NCBI GenBank assembly: GCA_016214105.1 | Contig: JACRPD010000023.1 | Span: 1 to 40,193, forward strand | Source of the DNA: Candidatus Magasanikiibacteriota bacterium | Lineage (GTDB): Bacteria > Patescibacteriota > Patescibacteriia > Magasanikbacterales > UBA922 | Direction: 5' to 3' | DNA: 40,193 nt | Part shown: positions 14,596 to 22,068 of the stretch, piece by piece | Numbering within the stretch: position 1 is the first letter of the stretch | Layout of the letters: the number at the start of each line of letters is the position of its first letter | Program-made: the position numbers and the translations under genes | The notes under the pieces: generated by a model | What the model was told of the DNA's origin: nothing | Seen by the model: the letters and a program-made list of their open reading frames with translations, nothing else | Database searches by the model: none

Positions 14596-14603
14596 TTATT
14601 CAC

Positions 14604-14625
14604 ATCCGTCGCAAGGCGGATTTTT
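14604..14625 (+). terminator. intrinsic terminator after gatB
   Basis: Stem ATCCGTC (14604-14610) with GGCGGAT (14615-14621), tetraloop GCAA, then TTTT. Confidence 0.8.
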
Positions 14626-14662
14626 ATCAGTCTAAATCCATTTTGTTCAATCTGAATCAATG

Positions 14663-15268
14663 CTACTCCAACTGATCAACCATCGTGTTAAAATCTTTTC
14701 TGTCATCGCGGCTGATCTTTCCCGCGTGCCAAGCACGCGCGATTTCGTTTTTCATGTGCTTTTTATCAATCCAATTATACCCCGCCCCGGTTCTTTTACT
14801 CAAAGCGTATCGTTTAACCATGTCGCCAAAAAATCTTATATCTGTATCTGACAAGTGCCTCAAGGCCTTCAAATTTTTATACCGCATCTCTTTCAATTTC
14901 CAGTCAAGTCCTTTTTTTCTGGTATGATGAAAAGCCGCGCCAGTACCGAATTTTAATTTAAATCTAGACGGAGTACCTGACGCGCCGGCTGTTTCCGCTT
15001 CTTTTTCCTGCCGCTGTCTGATCATTCCTCTGACATAGCCATATCTTCTATCATCCATCGCCGCCTGCTCATCTCTACTATTCAACCCACCCGCGCCGAC
15101 AGATTCGGTCGGCTTATCAAAAACCGAAGTCCTGACATTTGAAGAAGAATTCAATCGACTGATGGAAGTCGTTGACATTGGCTTATCCAGCGCGGAAAAA
15201 TTCGCGCTCTTGCCAACCGTCGGCCTCATCAATTTATTTAACGTGTTTGATATTGGCATAGTTTTCAA
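14663..15268 (-). CDS. hypothetical protein, basic
   Basis: An unrecognised protein of 201 residues from TTG 15268, or 198 from ATG 15259. The first 85 residues are Ser/Thr/Asn-rich and look disordered; the second half is basic and helical (RRYGYVRGMIRQRQEKE, LKEMRYKNLKALRHLSD, KKHMKNEIARAWHAGKISRD). There is no signal peptide or membrane span. The TTG start has a purine-rich AAGGAG about 9-12 nt upstream that belongs to the repeat B palindrome; the ATG has none at proper spacing. It follows miaA on the same strand. Confidence 0.55.
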   Translation of the reverse strand: MKTMPISNTLNKLMRPTVGKSANFSALDKPMSTTSISRLNSSSNVRTSVFDKPTESVGAGGLNSRDEQAAMDDRRYGYVRGMIRQRQEKEAETAGASGTPSRFKLKFGTGAAFHHTRKKGLDWKLKEMRYKNLKALRHLSDTDIRFFGDMVKRYALSKRTGAGYNWIDKKHMKNEIARAWHAGKISRDDRKDFNTMVDQLE

Positions 15269-15272
15269 CTTA

Positions 15273-15318
15273 CCCCCTCTCCTTACTAAGGAGAGGGGCG
15301 AGGGGTGAGGTGGTTCAC
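15273..15318. repeat. CCCCTCTCC/GGAGAGGGG palindrome, copy B
   Basis: On the minus strand it reads GTGAACCACCTCACCCCT, then CCCCTCTCCTT and AAGGAGAGGGG. The first bases contain the TGA stop codon of miaA, and the far arm supplies the only Shine-Dalgarno-like sequence of the next gene. The flank AGTGAACCACCTCACCCCT is shared with copy E at 30642. Confidence 0.88.
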
Positions 15319-16253
15319 TTTAAAAACTCATTCACCAATCCCTCCGCCTCTTCATAATCTTTACACCACTTTATCCGCGAGTCGCGCTTGAACCACGTCA
15401 ACTGCCGTTTGGCGTAACGACGAGTATCCCGCTTCAAAAACTCAATCGCCTGATCCAAGCTGTGTTGTTTTTCAAAATAGCCTCTAAACTGGCTATAACC
15501 GATGCCGCTCAAACTCGGCAAATCCCAACTGTATTTTTGTTTTAGCAAATCCTCCACTTCTTTCAAAAGTCCCAGCTTTATCATATCATCAACTCGTTTA
15601 CCAATGCGCGCGTAAAGTTCTTCGCGCGGCACTTCAATGCCAATCTGCAAAAAATCATACAATGGCTCGCCTTTTTTTTGCTGTTCGGAGAACGGCACCC
15701 CGCTCAAAAGACACACTTCCAACGCGCGGACAATCCTACGTTTGTTATTGAAATCAACTGTTTCCGCGCCTTTCGGATCAAACTGTTTTAACAATTGCAT
15801 TAATTCATAATTATCTTTTTCTTCCAAACTGCGGCGCAATTTTTTATTCGGCGCGATTTGCGGAATCAACAAATTATCAACCAAAGCGTGGACATACAAA
15901 CCGGTGCCGCCGGCCACAAACGGCTGGTGCCCGCGCTCAAAAATCAGATTAACGCATTTATTCGCCCGATCTTTAAATTCCGAAACGGTAAAGGACTTGC
16001 CCGGGTCTAAAAAATCAACCATGCAGTGCGGAACGTCTTGAACATAATACAATTTATGCAATCCGACGCGCCGCCACTCGCCCGGCTCCTTGGCTGTGCC
16101 AATATCCATTTTCTTGTAAATCTGCCGCGAATCCGCGGAAATAATCTCGCCGTTAAATTTTTTTGCCAACCGCAAACTCCAGCCGGTTTTCCCGCTGGCC
16201 GTGGCGCCGACGATGACGATGACTTTTGGTAATACCTTTTGTGTGCCCAACAT
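15315..16253 (-). CDS. miaA: tRNA dimethylallyltransferase
   Basis: A 312-residue MiaA. The P-loop GATASGKT lies at 16-23, followed by EIISADSRQIYKKMDIGTAK with the conserved Asp and DSRQ, VAGGTGLYVHAL, KRRIVRALEV, and the C-terminal DTRRYAKRQLTWFKRD that contacts tRNA. It prenylates A37 of tRNAs reading UNN codons, giving i6A, the substrate of MiaB encoded just upstream. Its stop codon is contributed by a dispersed palindromic repeat. Confidence 0.95.
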   Translation of the reverse strand: MLGTQKVLPKVIVIVGATASGKTGWSLRLAKKFNGEIISADSRQIYKKMDIGTAKEPGEWRRVGLHKLYYVQDVPHCMVDFLDPGKSFTVSEFKDRANKCVNLIFERGHQPFVAGGTGLYVHALVDNLLIPQIAPNKKLRRSLEEKDNYELMQLLKQFDPKGAETVDFNNKRRIVRALEVCLLSGVPFSEQQKKGEPLYDFLQIGIEVPREELYARIGKRVDDMIKLGLLKEVEDLLKQKYSWDLPSLSGIGYSQFRGYFEKQHSLDQAIEFLKRDTRRYAKRQLTWFKRDSRIKWCKDYEEAEGLVNEFLK

Positions 16254-16281
16254 AAACTGAAAAGTTGTCTTGGATCGTCCA

Positions 16282-16363
16282 TCCCCCTCGTAGAGGGAGG
16301 TAAGGAAGGGGTCTCAACGATTGGAGACCTCACCCCTACCCCTCTCCTATAAGGAGAGGGGGG
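16282..16363. repeat. CCCCTCTCC/GGAGAGGGG palindrome, copy C (compound)
   Basis: It comprises a CCCCCTCGTAGAGGGAGG half, then GGTCTCAACGATTGGAGACC (itself a small inverted repeat), then CCTCACCCCTACCCCTCTCC and AAGGAGAGGGG. The word GGTCTCAACG also ends copy F at the right edge of the window. It fills the miaA-miaB gap. Confidence 0.85.
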
Positions 16364-16398
16364 CAAAAATCATATTCTTTAAAAACTTTCTGACTCCA

Positions 16399-17772
16399 TT
16401 ATACCACTTTCCCGCGTAAAACCCACGTATCCACCCAGTCTATTTTGACTGACACAATTTGACCAATCAAATCCGAGGCGCCGGGAAACTGGACCAGTTT
16501 CATCTCCGAAGAATTACCAAAACAAATATTTTTTTTGCGCTTATCAACCAACACGCTAACAGTTTGCCCGGAATACTTTTGATTTTTACGATGAGTCGTT
16601 TCTTCCATCAAATCCTGCACCGCCTGCCAGCGCTGTTTTTTGATCGCGCGCGGCACATCATCTTTGAACGCTTTGGCCGCGGCAGTGCCGGCGCGCTCGC
16701 TGTACTTGGCTTGATACGCGATATCAAAATCGCACTGGCGATATAAATCCAAAGTATTGTTAAATTGTTCGTCTGTTTCCCCGCAAAATCCAACGATTAA
16801 ATCCGTGCCAATGGCGATGTTCGGTCTGGCAACGCGAATTTTTTTAATTAAGTCAATGTAATACTCCCGCGTGTACTTGCGATTCATCTTGCGCAAAATT
16901 TCATTATCTCCGCTCTGAACCGGCAGATGCAGGTAATTAATTTGTTTTGGCAGTTTCAATGCCTCAATCTGCTCATCATTAAAATACTGCGGATCAGCCG
17001 CGGTCCAATGTATTCGTTCTAAACCATCAATCTGATTCACTTCCCACAACAACGCCGCAAAATCGTATGATGTCTCTGTAATCCCCGCTTTTTGTCTTGT
17101 CATCCCCGCGAAACTTGTCCCAGACTGTGATCGGGGAGCGGGAATCCAAAAATCGGACGCGTGGTAGTTATTCACCACCTGTCCCAACAAAACAACTTCT
17201 TTAATCCCGCTGGCAACCGCCTGTCTAATTTCCGCCAAAATATCCGCCACCGGCCGATTGCGCTCTCGTCCGCGCGCGTAGGGCACCGCGCAATAAGAAC
17301 AAAAATTATCACAACCGGTCTGAATCGTGATAGACGCGGAAATATTATTGGAACGCAAAGGGTCAACGCGCAAATAATCGCCCGGGTCGTCAAAATTGTT
17401 AGAAAATAAATCAAGATTAAGAGATAACAATCTTTTTGGCAATAAATTTAATTCATCAATCGGAAAAAATAAATCAACGCCCGGAAACTTTTTTCGCAAT
17501 TTCCCATCCTTATCGCGCCCAGGTAAACAGCCAGTAATACAAATAACTAGTTCCGGCTTGCGCTCGCGCAATTCCTGCCAATTTTTTACCACGCCAAATA
17601 CCCGATCTTCGGCTGACTGTCTAACACTGCAGGTATTAATTAATAGAACATCGGCTTCTTCAGCTTTATCAGTCATTTTCAAACCAACCGTGGACAACAA
17701 ACCGCTGATTCTTTCCGAATCGTTTTTATTCATCTGGCAACCGAGGGTGGTTATGTGATACTTTCTTGACAT
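16399..17772 (-). CDS. miaB: tRNA-2-methylthio-N6-dimethylallyladenosine synthase with in-frame repeat insertion
   Basis: A 457-residue methylthiotransferase. The N-terminal cluster cysteines are Cys12 (TLGCQMNKNDSE), Cys48 (INTCSVR) and Cys82 (ITGCLPG); the radical-SAM cluster is Cys154, Cys158, Cys161 (GCDNFCSYCAVPYARGRE); a TRAM domain closes the protein. It adds a methylthio group to i6A37. Residues about 206-235 are an insertion (FWIPAPRSQSGTSFAGMTRQ and following) between the usual GQVVNNY and YDFAALL segments; it is encoded by a palindromic element at 17075-17150. ATG 17772 is chosen because MSRKYHITTLGCQ is the family start. A promoter lies at 17976-18004. Confidence 0.94.
   Translation of the reverse strand: MSRKYHITTLGCQMNKNDSERISGLLSTVGLKMTDKAEEADVLLINTCSVRQSAEDRVFGVVKNWQELRERKPELVICITGCLPGRDKDGKLRKKFPGVDLFFPIDELNLLPKRLLSLNLDLFSNNFDDPGDYLRVDPLRSNNISASITIQTGCDNFCSYCAVPYARGRERNRPVADILAEIRQAVASGIKEVVLLGQVVNNYHASDFWIPAPRSQSGTSFAGMTRQKAGITETSYDFAALLWEVNQIDGLERIHWTAADPQYFNDEQIEALKLPKQINYLHLPVQSGDNEILRKMNRKYTREYYIDLIKKIRVARPNIAIGTDLIVGFCGETDEQFNNTLDLYRQCDFDIAYQAKYSERAGTAAAKAFKDDVPRAIKKQRWQAVQDLMEETTHRKNQKYSGQTVSVLVDKRKKNICFGNSSEMKLVQFPGASDLIGQIVSVKIDWVDTWVLRGKVV
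17075..17150. repeat. palindromic GGATTCCCGC / GCGGGGATGAC element inside miaB
   Basis: On the minus strand, TTGGATTCCCGCTCCCCGAT leads to TCGCGGGGATGAC and then a further GCGGGGATTAC half-copy. The inverted halves are GCGGGAATCC (17138-17147) and GTCATCCCCGCG (17099-17110). Such GGATTCCCGC-type repeats are a widespread class. The element keeps the miaB frame open and adds about 30 residues. Confidence 0.8.
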
Positions 17773-17817
17773 AAATAAGGCTGGGTGGTGGTAATTTGAA
17801 AATTTAGAATTATTAAG

Positions 17818-17930
17818 AAATAGATTGAGATAGGTGGAGATAGAAAGATAAGAGATAGATGGAGATAGAGAGACAACAATCAACTCATCGTTTATCTCCA
17901 TCCATCTCTATTTATCTCAATCTATCTCTT
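17818..17930. repeat. large inverted repeat of AGATAGATGGAG-type units in the miaB leader
   Basis: The left arm (17818-17873) is degenerate GAGATAGATGGAGATAG units and the right arm (17891-17930) is the complementary ATCTCCATCCATCTCTATTT type. It lies between the miaB promoter and start codon, so the miaB mRNA leader would contain a long hairpin. Confidence 0.85.
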
Positions 17931-17975
17931 GTGCTTTAACAACGAACAAACTCTTGCTACTAAATCTGCTTTGTA

Positions 17976-18004
17976 ATTCTAACTCACTATTCCCACTATT
18001 TCAA
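17976..18004 (-). promoter_or_regulatory. probable promoter of miaB-miaA
   Basis: Minus strand TTGAAA (18004-17999) and TAGAAT (17981-17976) with 17-bp spacing. The predicted leader is about 200 nt and contains the inverted repeat at 17818-17930. Confidence 0.6.
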
Positions 18005-18021
18005 CCCCTAAAAATGAAGGC

Positions 18022-18049
18022 GCGCCGGTCGTAGAAAACGATCCGGCGC
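18022..18049 (-). terminator. hairpin terminator of the 18049-18531 gene
   Basis: GCGCCGG (18022-18028) pairs with CCGGCGC (18043-18049), extended by CGT/ACG with a one-base bulge. Read on the minus strand it is followed by a T-rich stretch after a short spacer. The stem touches the stop codon. Confidence 0.6.
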
Positions 18050-18531
18050 TAACAACCCTCCCTTTCTCCAGACGGCACCCTGACCACCGTCAAATGACGA
18101 CGTACCCCTGCCTCTCGTCCTCCATCGTCCTCCGCTTTCGCGAAACCAAAAGTAACCATTTTGACGGGCGGCAACTCCTCGGCCACCACCCCCTCCGGCT
18201 CTGCCAACGCAAATGCCAGAAGCACTTTCACCACCGGACCGTCACCTTCCGGCACCGACCCTTCGCCATCCACCAAAGAACCGATGATTTTCCAAGAACG
18301 CGGCGAATGGCAACTCTCCACGAACATCACGGTGACGAGATTCACCAGATCTGGCCACTGCGGATACCTCCTTTCAAACTGCCGCCACCGCTGGCCATCA
18401 ACATCGCCTCTCACTGCCAAGGCAAGAAACAGTTGTGGTTCGCCGTCATCTCCTTGATAGACGCTCACCCGACTTGGGGTGAGACGCGACAGCAGGTCGG
18501 AAAGAACCGCGAACAAATCCCTTGTCTGCAT
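18049..18531 (-). CDS. hypothetical protein, GC-rich outlier
   Basis: An unrecognised 160-residue soluble protein. It begins MQTRDLFAVLSDLLSRLTPS and has mixed alpha/beta character with segments such as QLFLALAVRGDVDGQRW, a hydrophobic VVKVLLAFALAEPEG and VKMVTFGFAKAEDDGG. Its codons are visibly richer in G and C than the neighbours. It has the strongest Shine-Dalgarno in the window (AAGGAGGGTGAG directly before ATG 18531), whereas most genes here have none. An upstream in-frame start would add 15 residues but lacks a ribosome site. It has its own promoter and hairpin terminator. The composition and signals suggest acquisition by transfer. Confidence 0.6.
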   Translation of the reverse strand: MQTRDLFAVLSDLLSRLTPSRVSVYQGDDGEPQLFLALAVRGDVDGQRWRQFERRYPQWPDLVNLVTVMFVESCHSPRSWKIIGSLVDGEGSVPEGDGPVVKVLLAFALAEPEGVVAEELPPVKMVTFGFAKAEDDGGREAGVRRHLTVVRVPSGEREGC

Positions 18532-18566
18532 CTCACCCTCCTTTCTGTGGATCTGCAGAACGGCGT

Positions 18567-18595
18567 AATATAACACGACAAAACCTAAAAGTCAA
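18567..18595 (-). promoter_or_regulatory. promoter of the 18049-18531 gene
   Basis: Minus strand TTGACT (18595-18590) and TATATT (18572-18567) with 17-bp spacing. Its -35 abuts the -35 of the plus-strand promoter; together they form the palindrome GTCAATTGAC (18591-18600). Confidence 0.75.
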
Positions 18596-18624
18596 TTGAC
18601 AGGGTGTGGATAAGGTGCTATAAT
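18596..18624 (+). promoter_or_regulatory. consensus promoter of the 18651-20024 gene
   Basis: TTGACA at 18596-18601 and TATAAT at 18619-18624, spacer 17 bp: a perfect sigma-70 consensus. Start codon at 18651, leader about 20 nt with no Shine-Dalgarno site. Confidence 0.9.
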
Positions 18625-18650
18625 TCATAATACTATTAACCACCAAATAT

Positions 18651-20024
18651 ATGCCCAAAGGAGAGTCAATTTTGCCAACCCAAAAAGAGGGGGAGCCAAA
18701 AAAATACTCAACCAAAGAAATTCAACAAATACTGGGAGGTGAAACAACCTCACCAGTTGCGCCAACTGTAGATCAACCGATAGTGATTCCGGAAATACAA
18801 AAAGATATTGAAGAAATGCATGCTGGGATAGAAAAAAAAGGCCAATTGCTTTACCTCACAGATGAAAAAAGGAGATTGCAAAAAGCCAAAGTCCTTCGGC
18901 GAGATAATGAGTTATTAGAAGAAGGTAGAAAACGCCTTGGCGGATTTACCGGTGAAGACCAATTGGAAAAATTACAGGCACAGTTGAAAAAAGACCTCAT
19001 CTTTGATGAGGCAAAAAGAAAGGTGCGACTTGCCAAATCCGAACCAGATGAAGTGTGGTTGAAACCGGAAGAATTTGAAGAAGTTAACATAAATGCGGAG
19101 GTAGAAAAAGAGGAAAAAAAACGCGGTTCTGTCTTGGAGCAAGATGTAATGCCGCCGCTGGTTCCGCCTGAAGAATTAAAAAAAATACAAGACGAATATG
19201 ACGAAATAACAAAAAAATTAAAAATTATTGGCACTAAAATAATAAAACACGAACTGGAACCGGAGGCAATTCTCCCTTTGACAAATCAACAAAGACAGCT
19301 TGGCGTGCGCATCAGAGAATTGAAAAACCTAATAAACAAAGGACCGACCATGGCCGATAAAATCGCCTCAGCGCGAGCTAAGGCAATAGAGGATCTCGAA
19401 GCTAAACGAAAAACTCCGGCCGTTGAAAAACCGGCAGAAACACATCAGTTCCAACCACATGGTGTATATGATAGAGGCGAATACACAGGACCAAGCGGCG
19501 GCATTGGCACAGGAAATATAGCAAGTGTACTTGGTCGTAGAGGTGGCATGACAATATCTAACTCCGGCCATCGAGCCGGCGAGGAAACCTACACCGCCCC
19601 CGAACGCACCAACGAAGAAGCTTTGTTTGATCTTGACCAAGATTTGCTGAAAAAAAATACACCGGAAAAGCTCTTGCAAAAATTATTTCATTCCGAAATA
19701 TATCTTGGCAAAGAAGAACACAAAAATATAATTCTTGCTGACAAAACATTTCTTCAAACCCTGGATATTGAAAAATGGAACGGGGATTTGTCAGTTTTGA
19801 AAGAAGTGGTGGGTAAATTATCGCTGAAAAAATCTGATGAACTTGAGGCTATAAAACACAATAAAGGATGGTTTAAACGGCTGTTTGAGACACCTGAAGA
19901 AAAACTTCTTAAAAAACAGATGGAAGCGCTGGATGATTTCGCCGGCAAGTTGGTAGAGGGCGGAAAAGAAGGCCAGACATCCCCGGAAACCAAACGTCTC
20001 CTGCGCACAATGACCAAACGATAA
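18651..20024 (+). CDS. hypothetical coiled-coil protein
   Basis: A 457-residue charged soluble protein that I do not recognise. Residues about 45-260 are Lys/Glu-rich and likely coiled coil (KRRLQKAKVLRRDNELLEE, LKKIQDEYDEITKKLKIIG). About 260-330 are Gly/Pro/Ser-rich and flexible. The last 130 residues are helical with acidic and Leu-rich stretches (NEEALFDLDQDLLKKN, TPEKLLQKLFHSEIYLG). There is no signal peptide or membrane segment. It is monocistronic with a perfect consensus promoter and a strong terminator, so probably well expressed. A structural or scaffolding role is possible but only a guess. Confidence 0.65.
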   Translation: MPKGESILPTQKEGEPKKYSTKEIQQILGGETTSPVAPTVDQPIVIPEIQKDIEEMHAGIEKKGQLLYLTDEKRRLQKAKVLRRDNELLEEGRKRLGGFTGEDQLEKLQAQLKKDLIFDEAKRKVRLAKSEPDEVWLKPEEFEEVNINAEVEKEEKKRGSVLEQDVMPPLVPPEELKKIQDEYDEITKKLKIIGTKIIKHELEPEAILPLTNQQRQLGVRIRELKNLINKGPTMADKIASARAKAIEDLEAKRKTPAVEKPAETHQFQPHGVYDRGEYTGPSGGIGTGNIASVLGRRGGMTISNSGHRAGEETYTAPERTNEEALFDLDQDLLKKNTPEKLLQKLFHSEIYLGKEEHKNIILADKTFLQTLDIEKWNGDLSVLKEVVGKLSLKKSDELEAIKHNKGWFKRLFETPEEKLLKKQMEALDDFAGKLVEGGKEGQTSPETKRLLRTMTKR

Positions 20025-20030
20025 TTAATT

Positions 20031-20060
20031 AAAAATCCCCCGCCATGGCGGGGGATTTTT
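20031..20060. terminator. bidirectional intrinsic terminator
   Basis: A 30-bp perfect palindrome with arms AAAAATCCCCCGCCA and TGGCGGGGGATTTTT. Oligo-A on one side and oligo-T on the other let it end both the 18651-20024 gene and the convergent thrS. Confidence 0.9.
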
Positions 20061-20105
20061 AATATTCTATTAATATCTCGCTAATATTTTCGTTATATTT
20101 CTCGC

Positions 20106-21926
20106 TCAAATCTTTCGCTCTTTTATCTCCCCCAACACCTTCTCCACAAATTTTTCTTTACTCATCTTCACCTGATCTTTCTCGCCTCGCACGCGAATCA
20201 TCCACTCCTGCCCTGAGCTGGCCGAAGGGTCGCCGGATAATTCTTTGTCGCCGACAATAATAATATACGGAATTTTTCGTCCTGCCGCTTTGCGGACTTT
20301 GTTGCCGACTGTTTCGTCAGCGTCGTCAACTTCCACGCGAATACCCTTATCAACCAACTCTTTTGCAAGCATTTTGGCGCCTTCTTGGTGTTTAGTGGCG
20401 ACCGGAGCGAACAAAACTTGCACCGGAGACAGCCAGACCGGCCAGACACCGGCATACTGTTCAATTAAGAACGCCATAAACCGTTCGTGAGTTGACAATG
20501 GCGCGCGATGAATGACAAACACTTCATTATTATCAGCGCCAGACTCGTCTGTGTAGTTTAAATTAAACCGCTGTTTGGCCACAAAATCCAATTGAATAGT
20601 GGACATGGTTTCCTCGCGGCCGACAATTGATTTAAATTGAACATCAACTTTTGGACCATAAAACGCCGCCTCATCGTCAGCTTCAACATATTTGACTTTC
20701 ATTTCATCTAAAACCTCCCGAATCACATCTTGGGTATATTTCCAATTTTTCGGCTCGTTTACATATTTTTCTAAATGATCAGGACTCCACTTTGACAATC
20801 TAAACCAATAATCCTTTAAGCCAAAAATTGCAAAAAGACCCATGGTTAATTTCATCACACTCTTAAACTCAGCTTTAATTTGATCCTTGCGGCAATAAAT
20901 ATGCGCGTCGTTCATGGCCAAACAACGCACGCGCAAAAGTCCTGCCAAAGTGCCGGACAATTCATTGCGATAACACTCTCCATATTCCGCGATACGCAAC
21001 GGCAAATCGCGATAACTGCGCGGTTTGTGATTGTAAATCGTGTGATGATGCGGACAATTCATTGCCTTCAAATAATACACCCCGTCATCCATCTGCATTG
21101 GCGGATACATGCTATCTTTGTAATATGGCAAATGGCCGGAAGTCAAATACATTTCTTCTTTGGCCAAATGCGGCGTGCGCACGCGAACATATCCGGCTTG
21201 ATTTTCTTTTTCAATCGCCAATTTTTCAATTTCATTGCGGATGATTGTGCCATTGGGAAGCCACATGGTTAAACCCCTGCCAACTCGTTCATCAAAGAAA
21301 AACAATTCTTGTTCCGCGCCGATTTTCCGATGGTCGCGCTTTTCCGCCTCTTCCAACAAACGCAAGTATTCATCCAACTCCGCTTGCGTGTTGAAACACA
21401 CACCATAAATTCTTTGCAATTGATCATTGTTGCTGTCTCCGCGCCAATAGGCGCCGGCGAGTTTTGTTAATTTAAACACGCCAATCTCTTTTGCTGATTT
21501 TACATGCGGACCCCTGCAGAGATCAACGAAATTACCGGTCTGATAGATGGAAACTTCCTCAACCGACCCGCCGATTTCTTGTTTTTCTTTTTCGCTGAAT
21601 TTTGTCGTGCCTTTTTCTTTCAAATCTTTAAGCAGCATTACTTTATAATCCTGCTTTTTGTCCGCGAAAAACTTCAATGCTTCCGCCAAGCTCATTTCCG
21701 TTCGTTCAAAACCAACTCCCTCTGCCAGCATTTTTTTCGCTTCTGCTTCTATTTTTTGCATATCCTCTTCCGTGATGTTCCGTGGAAAACGAATATCATA
21801 ATAAAACCCGTTCTCAACCACCGGTCCGATGCCGAACTTCGCCTGCGGGTACAGTTCTTGCACCGCCGACGCCACCAAATGAGCGCACGAATGGCGCACG
21901 ATTTCTAATTGTTCTTGTTTTTCCAT
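20106..21926 (-). CDS. thrS: threonyl-tRNA synthetase without TGS domain
   Basis: A 606-residue class II synthetase. It starts directly at the editing domain (HSCAH, His12 and His16), so the N-terminal TGS domain of typical ThrRS (about 640 residues) is missing. The catalytic core has MNCPHHHTIY with the zinc Cys, EYGECYRNE, motif 2 as RVRCLAMNDAHIYC (usually RVRGFTQDDAHIFC) and a motif 3 region HRAPLSTHERF. The anticodon-binding domain follows. Residues 566-573 (DPSASSGQ) are an in-frame palindromic repeat in the anticodon-binding domain. ATG 21926 is preferred over an upstream TTG. The enzyme charges tRNA-Thr. Confidence 0.95.
   Translation of the reverse strand: MEKQEQLEIVRHSCAHLVASAVQELYPQAKFGIGPVVENGFYYDIRFPRNITEEDMQKIEAEAKKMLAEGVGFERTEMSLAEALKFFADKKQDYKVMLLKDLKEKGTTKFSEKEKQEIGGSVEEVSIYQTGNFVDLCRGPHVKSAKEIGVFKLTKLAGAYWRGDSNNDQLQRIYGVCFNTQAELDEYLRLLEEAEKRDHRKIGAEQELFFFDERVGRGLTMWLPNGTIIRNEIEKLAIEKENQAGYVRVRTPHLAKEEMYLTSGHLPYYKDSMYPPMQMDDGVYYLKAMNCPHHHTIYNHKPRSYRDLPLRIAEYGECYRNELSGTLAGLLRVRCLAMNDAHIYCRKDQIKAEFKSVMKLTMGLFAIFGLKDYWFRLSKWSPDHLEKYVNEPKNWKYTQDVIREVLDEMKVKYVEADDEAAFYGPKVDVQFKSIVGREETMSTIQLDFVAKQRFNLNYTDESGADNNEVFVIHRAPLSTHERFMAFLIEQYAGVWPVWLSPVQVLFAPVATKHQEGAKMLAKELVDKGIRVEVDDADETVGNKVRKAAGRKIPYIIIVGDKELSGDPSASSGQEWMIRVRGEKDQVKMSKEKFVEKVLGEIKERKI
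20207..20234. repeat. CCCTTCGGCCAGCTCAGGG palindrome inside thrS
   Basis: The core CCCTGAGCTGGCCGAAGGG at 20211-20229 is an imperfect palindrome that encodes the peptide DPSASSGQ. It matches a widespread repeat type of the form CCCTTCG-N-CTCAGGG found between and within genes. Confidence 0.8.
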
Positions 21927-21961
21927 AAAATTTATTTCATCTAAGCTCAATTAACTCCTAT

Positions 21962-21990
21962 ATGTTAAGCTATTGCAAAAATGCTGTCAA
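21962..21990 (-). promoter_or_regulatory. possible promoter of thrS
   Basis: Minus strand TTGACA (21990-21985) with TAACAT (21967-21962) at 17-bp spacing. The -35 is perfect and the -10 weak. Start codon 36 nt downstream. Confidence 0.6.
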
Positions 21991-22033
21991 GGCAAAGAAG
22001 CCGCCGCGCCCTATTCCCTACTGACGAAATTCC

Positions 22034-22042
22034 TGATATAAT
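22034..22042 (+). promoter_or_regulatory. extended -10 promoter of the pilus operon
   Basis: TGATATAAT: TATAAT at 22037-22042 with TG one base upstream (extended -10). There is no good -35. The first gene starts at 22069. Confidence 0.6.
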
Positions 22043-22068
22043 AACCCCACTAAATCTAAACTTTTTCT

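Noticed and set aside
17773..17901. 43-residue N-terminal extension of MiaB
   Set aside because: Encoded by the leader inverted repeat; MiaB homologues begin near MSRKYHITTLGCQ.
17818..17930. Possible CRISPR array
   Set aside because: Units are short, degenerate and face each other; there are no equal-length repeats with unique spacers and no cas genes.
18094..18573. Plus-strand frame opposite the 18049-18531 gene
   Set aside because: The GC-rich composition leaves both strands open, but only the minus strand has a promoter, a strong Shine-Dalgarno and a terminator in register.
21504..21908. Plus-strand frame opposite thrS
   Set aside because: Phe-rich antisense translation inside a confident synthetase gene.
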